A DNA stretch of 64,000 nt. Origin: Gigaspora rosea (lineage: Eukaryota > Glomeromycota > Glomeromycetes > Diversisporales > Gigasporaceae). The position numbers and the translations under genes are program-made. Numbering within the stretch: position 1 is the stretch's first letter; each line of letters starts with the position of its first letter. The notes below the pieces were generated by a model that searched no databases, was not told where the DNA came from, and saw nothing but the letters and a program-made list of their open reading frames with translations. Location of the stretch: assembly GCA_003550325.1 (NCBI GenBank), contig QKWP01000605.1, forward strand, positions 80,908-144,907, written 5' to 3'. Below are positions 60,088 to 64,000 of the stretch, piece after piece.

Positions 60088-60952
60088 TTAAGATCGAGGT
60101 TTTTCCTTTTTTTCTTTATATCTATAAATTATAATCGTAACTAATTAATTTCTAGTTAATTATCGTGCAGACAATAATAAAGCCTAAACAAGTAATACTT
60201 ACAAAGCAAGGAGAGACACGCCGGAGACTTTGACTACTTTGAAACGGACACCAGGAATATCACCGATCTAATCAAAAAGAATGAATAAATAGCTTTGTTA
60301 AGTCACACAAACAATTAATAATACTCACAGCACGCCCTTTACGTCCAAATCCAGCAAGTAAAACTTCATCGTTTTCCTCTACATAATTTAAGCAACCATC
60401 ATTCGGAACGAAAGCAGTGACTTTTTTCCCATTTTTAATTAGCTGAACACGAACACATTTACGAATAGCAGAGTTCGGTTGCTTAGCTTCCACACCACTA
60501 AATTGTATAAAATAATTAATTTACGCCACTATCAAATCTTATTTTAAATAATATTGTTGTCGATATAATAAATGTTATACATTTTTTCAAGTACAATGCC
60601 CTTAGCGTGAGAGGAACCACCAAATGGTGATGATTTGTAAGCTGTACCTAATGCCCTCTTCTTATATAGTTTATCAGCCCATCGTTCCTCTCGGCGATGT
60701 GTACGTAACTTGCGTGCACTTTGTAAACCTCTAGGCTTTCCTTTACCTAAGAAATCGCGGGCGAATTAGCAAGTTTATGTTGAAATCTATTACTGCATTA
60801 ATATTTTTTCAAAAAAAAAAAAGCTAATCTAGAATTCTATACTATTGAATTAAGAACTTGAAAATTTCAACTGACACGAATGTATATTTTTGCTCTCTCA
60901 TTAAGAACATAAACTTGACAAAACTTGACAAAAAATTGACAAACTTACCCAT
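60088..60952 (-). CDS. 40S ribosomal protein uS12 (Rps23)
   Basis: A universal decoding-centre protein. Five exons: 60952-60949 (only ATGG), 60746-60581, 60497-60329, 60267-60203, 60121-60088. Total 438 nt, or 145 aa, exactly the usual eukaryotic length. It starts [39 protein letters not shown] leads into the conserved [32 protein letters not shown] contains the PND loop whose proline is hydroxylated in fungi and animals. [20 protein letters not shown] leads to the C-terminal KEKPRS. The first coding exon carries only four bases, so the start is easily missed. A pyrimidine-rich tract (about 60966-60995 on this strand) lies just upstream of the ATG, as in many ribosomal-protein promoters. Confidence 0.97.
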
Positions 60953-61940
60953 TATTACCTTAACGGTCAGAAGAGGATGGAATAGAAGGAAGATCAAAAT
61001 TTTTTTTTCGTATTCTACTTATAAATCCGCGGATTTATCACTTTTTTATCACATGACATCACATCTTTATTTTTCATAGGAGACATTCGTATGATTGGCT
61101 GATGTAAATCACCGGGTCTAATACAAGAGCGTAAATATTCACTATGCAAATAATCGGGAAAAGATCGGGAGCCTGAAGGTAACTGGAACCGTTTTTTTAA
61201 AAACTATTTTATTTCTAACTGTTAAATTTGAATAGGCACAGGCTCTCTAGTATATAAGATCACGGCTTAATATTGTTCTTGTTATATGATATCTTGTAGG
61301 TTCTTTAATGAGTTTGGGTTTATTAGTAATAAAATATTACGGTACCTTTACCAACTTTACGCGTATCTATCTATTCTCTAAATATAAGTAATAAATTCTC
61401 TTGCGAAGTTTTTTTGTTTCTAGTATTATAGTACTGTATATAATATTAAACTTTTGTATTTTTATTGGTTAATTACCACGGGAAATCGTACGAACTCGTG
61501 TGTGACTGGTTAACTACTAATAGCAATTGGTGTTATAAGTCGGTTGAAATCGAAATCGGCTTGGTCGACTCTTAATAAAAATAAATTTGACCGTATTAGA
61601 ATCTAAAACGAACTTGGTGGATTTAGAATCTACTTAAACACAATTACCCACTTACCGGTAGGTACTAACTTGGTTGATAGTTTAACTTCGAAACCACATA
61701 AAGTATCAATTTTAAAGTTTTGGTTAATACGGTTAATACTTAAATCATTTTCGATCTGATAAAATTAAAACCTTACCCGTTGTACCGGTATTAAAACAGC
61801 AATTCTCGCCGACTCGCACTAAAACAGTGTAGGTCGACGATCACGATAGATAAAGATCACATGATGATTTTAAAAATACGTAGGTATGTACGTGGTTTGC
61901 GCGATATTTTATCTTAGTTATACCGCTTTCTTTGCAAATA
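60953..61940. promoter_or_regulatory. divergent intergenic region between RPS23 and NELF-C/D
   Basis: 988 bp separate the two divergent starts. Next to RPS23 is a pyrimidine-rich tract on the minus strand. The centre (61,500-61,800) has ACCGGTA/TACCGGT and GGTTAATACGGTTAATAC words that may be part of an unassigned repeat. No gene is seen. Confidence 0.5.
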
Positions 61941-64000
61941 ATGCAATATAGTCCTGTTAGTTCGGATCTATTAAGATCTTTACAAAAGCCTGGTATGTTC
62001 TTTCCAATCTTTTGCATGGAACAATTCCACATAATATTGGAGTAAAAGATAGAATTGGGGTTGCTGAAATTGTATTAAAGCCCTTTGATCTAATTTTATA
62101 CTGTTTAGATGCTATTTTTGAGTCAGAAGCTGTAGATATAGTACAAATATTAGTCAGTGAATCTGTGGAAAATATTGGACAAATCTTTGGTTCTCTATGC
62201 CATAGTTATACTGGCGAGCCTTCGAAGATTGAACTGTTAAGTGACCTTTATGATGAATTTGTGAGCTCGGATACACAACCTAATGCTGGCTTAGTGTGTA
62301 AAGATGCGTTGATGAATATACTTTTAGAAAAATATGATAGTTTAAAAATCGATCACGTAATCAAAGACAATGTAAGTTACCATGACTTATAAATAATAGC
62401 TTCTCGCAAAGGCAATAATAAATAAATTGTAGGACCATTTATTGCAATTATTACTGTAGATTCGAGCTTTAAACCCTGTAATACCACTAATTCAAGCTCC
62501 ATATTGGCGAAAAGCCATATACGCCTTGTCAGAAAAGTATCCAGAAAGCCAATTTTTAAATCTTTTAATTCGGGTAATTTTTTTCTCTATATAATTGTTA
62601 CATTTTGATTTTATGAAATATTTATTAAAATATCACAACTGTTATAATCTTGCAGAAAATTGCTGATGCAAACTACATTAACGAAATAAAACACCTTAAA
62701 TCAGCGTCAACAAATATTGATGTGTTTTCTAAAGTTTTGTTAGATCAATTTGATAACCTAATAACAGCTGATGAAGCTGGAGTATCACAAAGCATGCCGG
62801 ATTTAATCGTCAGTACCTATTCTCATCGATTCAATTTATGAACGCTTTTTGTAAATTTGGACTAATTCAAAATTTATATATATATGTATATATTAGAAAA
62901 CTGCCGTTCAGCATCCACATTCATACCTTTTTGTTCAATCATTGATTAAACACTTATCTCAAGAACGAAATGGATATCCATTAAGGAAACTAGCAAAAGA
63001 ATTAGAAAAAGGTGTTTCTAATAACAAGTATATAGGATTTGATCTTATTATTGCATTTTCGTTCGTCAACATCAAATATATACAAACATATATACATATA
63101 TATATTCAATTTTCAGTATGGAACTTGTCGATAACTTAAGAAATTTGATAGCGGCGCCACCGCAACCAATCGCACAATCTATTTTACGTATTCCACCGAC
63201 ACCTGGAGATATAGTAAATGTATGCGTTCTATATCAATGAATATTTGCCGAAATCGTATTTGTTGCTTTTACTTATTAATATTATTTTTCAGTTACACAA
63301 ACAATATTCACAGGAGCCGTTACCTTCACCAATATATTTAAGAGATCCACAGTTACTTTGTAAGAACGAAAGATCATGTTGAATGTTCATCTTGTAAATG
63401 TTTCATCACTTTTTTTGCAGTTTAACATTTTATTTCATTATTCTATTTAGACTGGCTCTTAAATAATGCATTTGTACCGTCAGAGAAAACCTTAAATTTG
63501 AAGCAGGATCTTAAGGAAAAGTATCTATATCTTGCAGCTTATGCTGCTTCTGCAGAAGAAAGAGATGACGGAGCAGTGAGTATTGTTTTCATTTGATACA
63601 TAATTTCTTAATAAAATCGTTTTATTGATATGGTCATTAGATAAACATAAGATAGTTGCAAAAAAAAAAAAATAAAAATATTAGCTCAGGTGTGTTGTAA
63701 TTTACATGCAATCTCCTATCGATTTATGATCTCTTGTGTCCAATAGATAGATGACTCTAGAGTTAACACGACATTTGAAACACTCAAGAAGCTCCAAGCT
63801 ACTTTGTCGAGAAAAGGAGTTATAGGTCTTGAATTTAATGCTATTGTAAAAGACCTTTTGATATATATTGAGTAAGGAACTTTATTAAAGATTTGTGCTC
63901 GCTTTTGATTTAAAAATATTAATTCTAACAATGACATAATAATGAATCTGACGTTTTTTTTTTAGTACGCCAATAGCATCAATGGCAACGATTTTCTGGA
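61941..64000 (+). CDS. NELF complex subunit C/D (TH1 family), 3' end off window
   Basis: NELF-C/D is a helical-repeat core subunit of the negative elongation factor that holds RNA polymerase II near promoters in animals. Exons with consistent phase: 61941-61992, 62049-62371, 62460-62573, 62656-62808, 62897-63027, 63117-63219, 63293-63359, 63451-63575, 63747-63871, and 63966 on. About 409 residues are present. Recognisable family segments: YWRKAIYALSEKYPESQFLN, KIADANYINEIKHLKSAS, IDVFSKVLLDQF, QHPHSYLFVQSLIKHLSQE, DPQLLYWLLNNAFVP, LKEKYLYLAAYAASAEE, KGVIGLEFNAIVKDLLIYID and TPIASMATIFW. These line up in order with TH1 proteins. The first exon (MQYSPVSSDLLRSLQKP) and the 56-nt first intron are less certain. 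The donor after exon 4 is GTCAGT. Confidence 0.85.

Overview
The window reads as nuclear DNA of a filamentous, early-diverging fungus, most likely an arbuscular mycorrhizal fungus (Glomeromycotina, Rhizophagus-like). This is inferred from very AT-rich DNA, short GT-AG introns, intact fungal housekeeping genes, decayed copies of gene families typical of these fungi, and a very heavy load of DNA transposons. I could run no database search, so the organism is an inference.

Layout. Positions 1-10,700: decayed MULE transposase with a small TA-flanked element inside it, diverged tandem repeats, a three-level nest of small elements, and a decayed protein-kinase-like gene. 10,700-13,900: hairpin element and a decayed cytoplasmic dynein heavy-chain fragment split by a hAT-type element. 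13,900-24,800: almost no host coding; two GT-rich elements with terminal inverted repeats, a palindromic element, and two full copies of a poly(A)-tailed retroposon family. 24,800-28,100: fossil of a Polinton-like type-B DNA polymerase split by a hAT element, then a tRNA-headed SINE. 28,882-30,589: intact ARPC1 (Arc40). 31,300-36,200: hAT-type elements, a palindromic element and a tandem array. 36,515-38,882: two adjacent minus-strand lineage-type genes of unknown function. 38,890-53,140: tandem arrays, a CACTA (Tnp2) transposase carrying at least four small elements, a hAT transposase carrying two, and a nest of two further elements. 53,400-55,000: remnants of a coiled-coil gene and an Asn-rich ORF. 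56,167-64,000: a gene-dense island with HRD3/SEL1L (14 exons, 823 aa), ribosomal protein uS12/Rps23 (5 exons, 145 aa) and a NELF-C/D (TH1) gene running off the right edge.

The strongest overall pattern is a run of non-autonomous hAT-type elements ending mostly in TAGGG/TAGTG, each flanked by an 8-bp target duplication, many of them sitting inside older genes or transposons. In five cases removing the element and one duplication copy restores an open frame across the site. The host genes do not form one pathway: ARPC1 nucleates branched actin, HRD3 serves ER-associated degradation, Rps23 is in the ribosomal decoding centre, and NELF-C/D belongs to a promoter-proximal pausing factor. The most novel-looking objects are the two-copy retroposon family (18,728-19,813 and 22,097-23,298), the long tRNA-headed SINE (27,485-28,108), and the GT-rich elements carrying telomere-like repeats.
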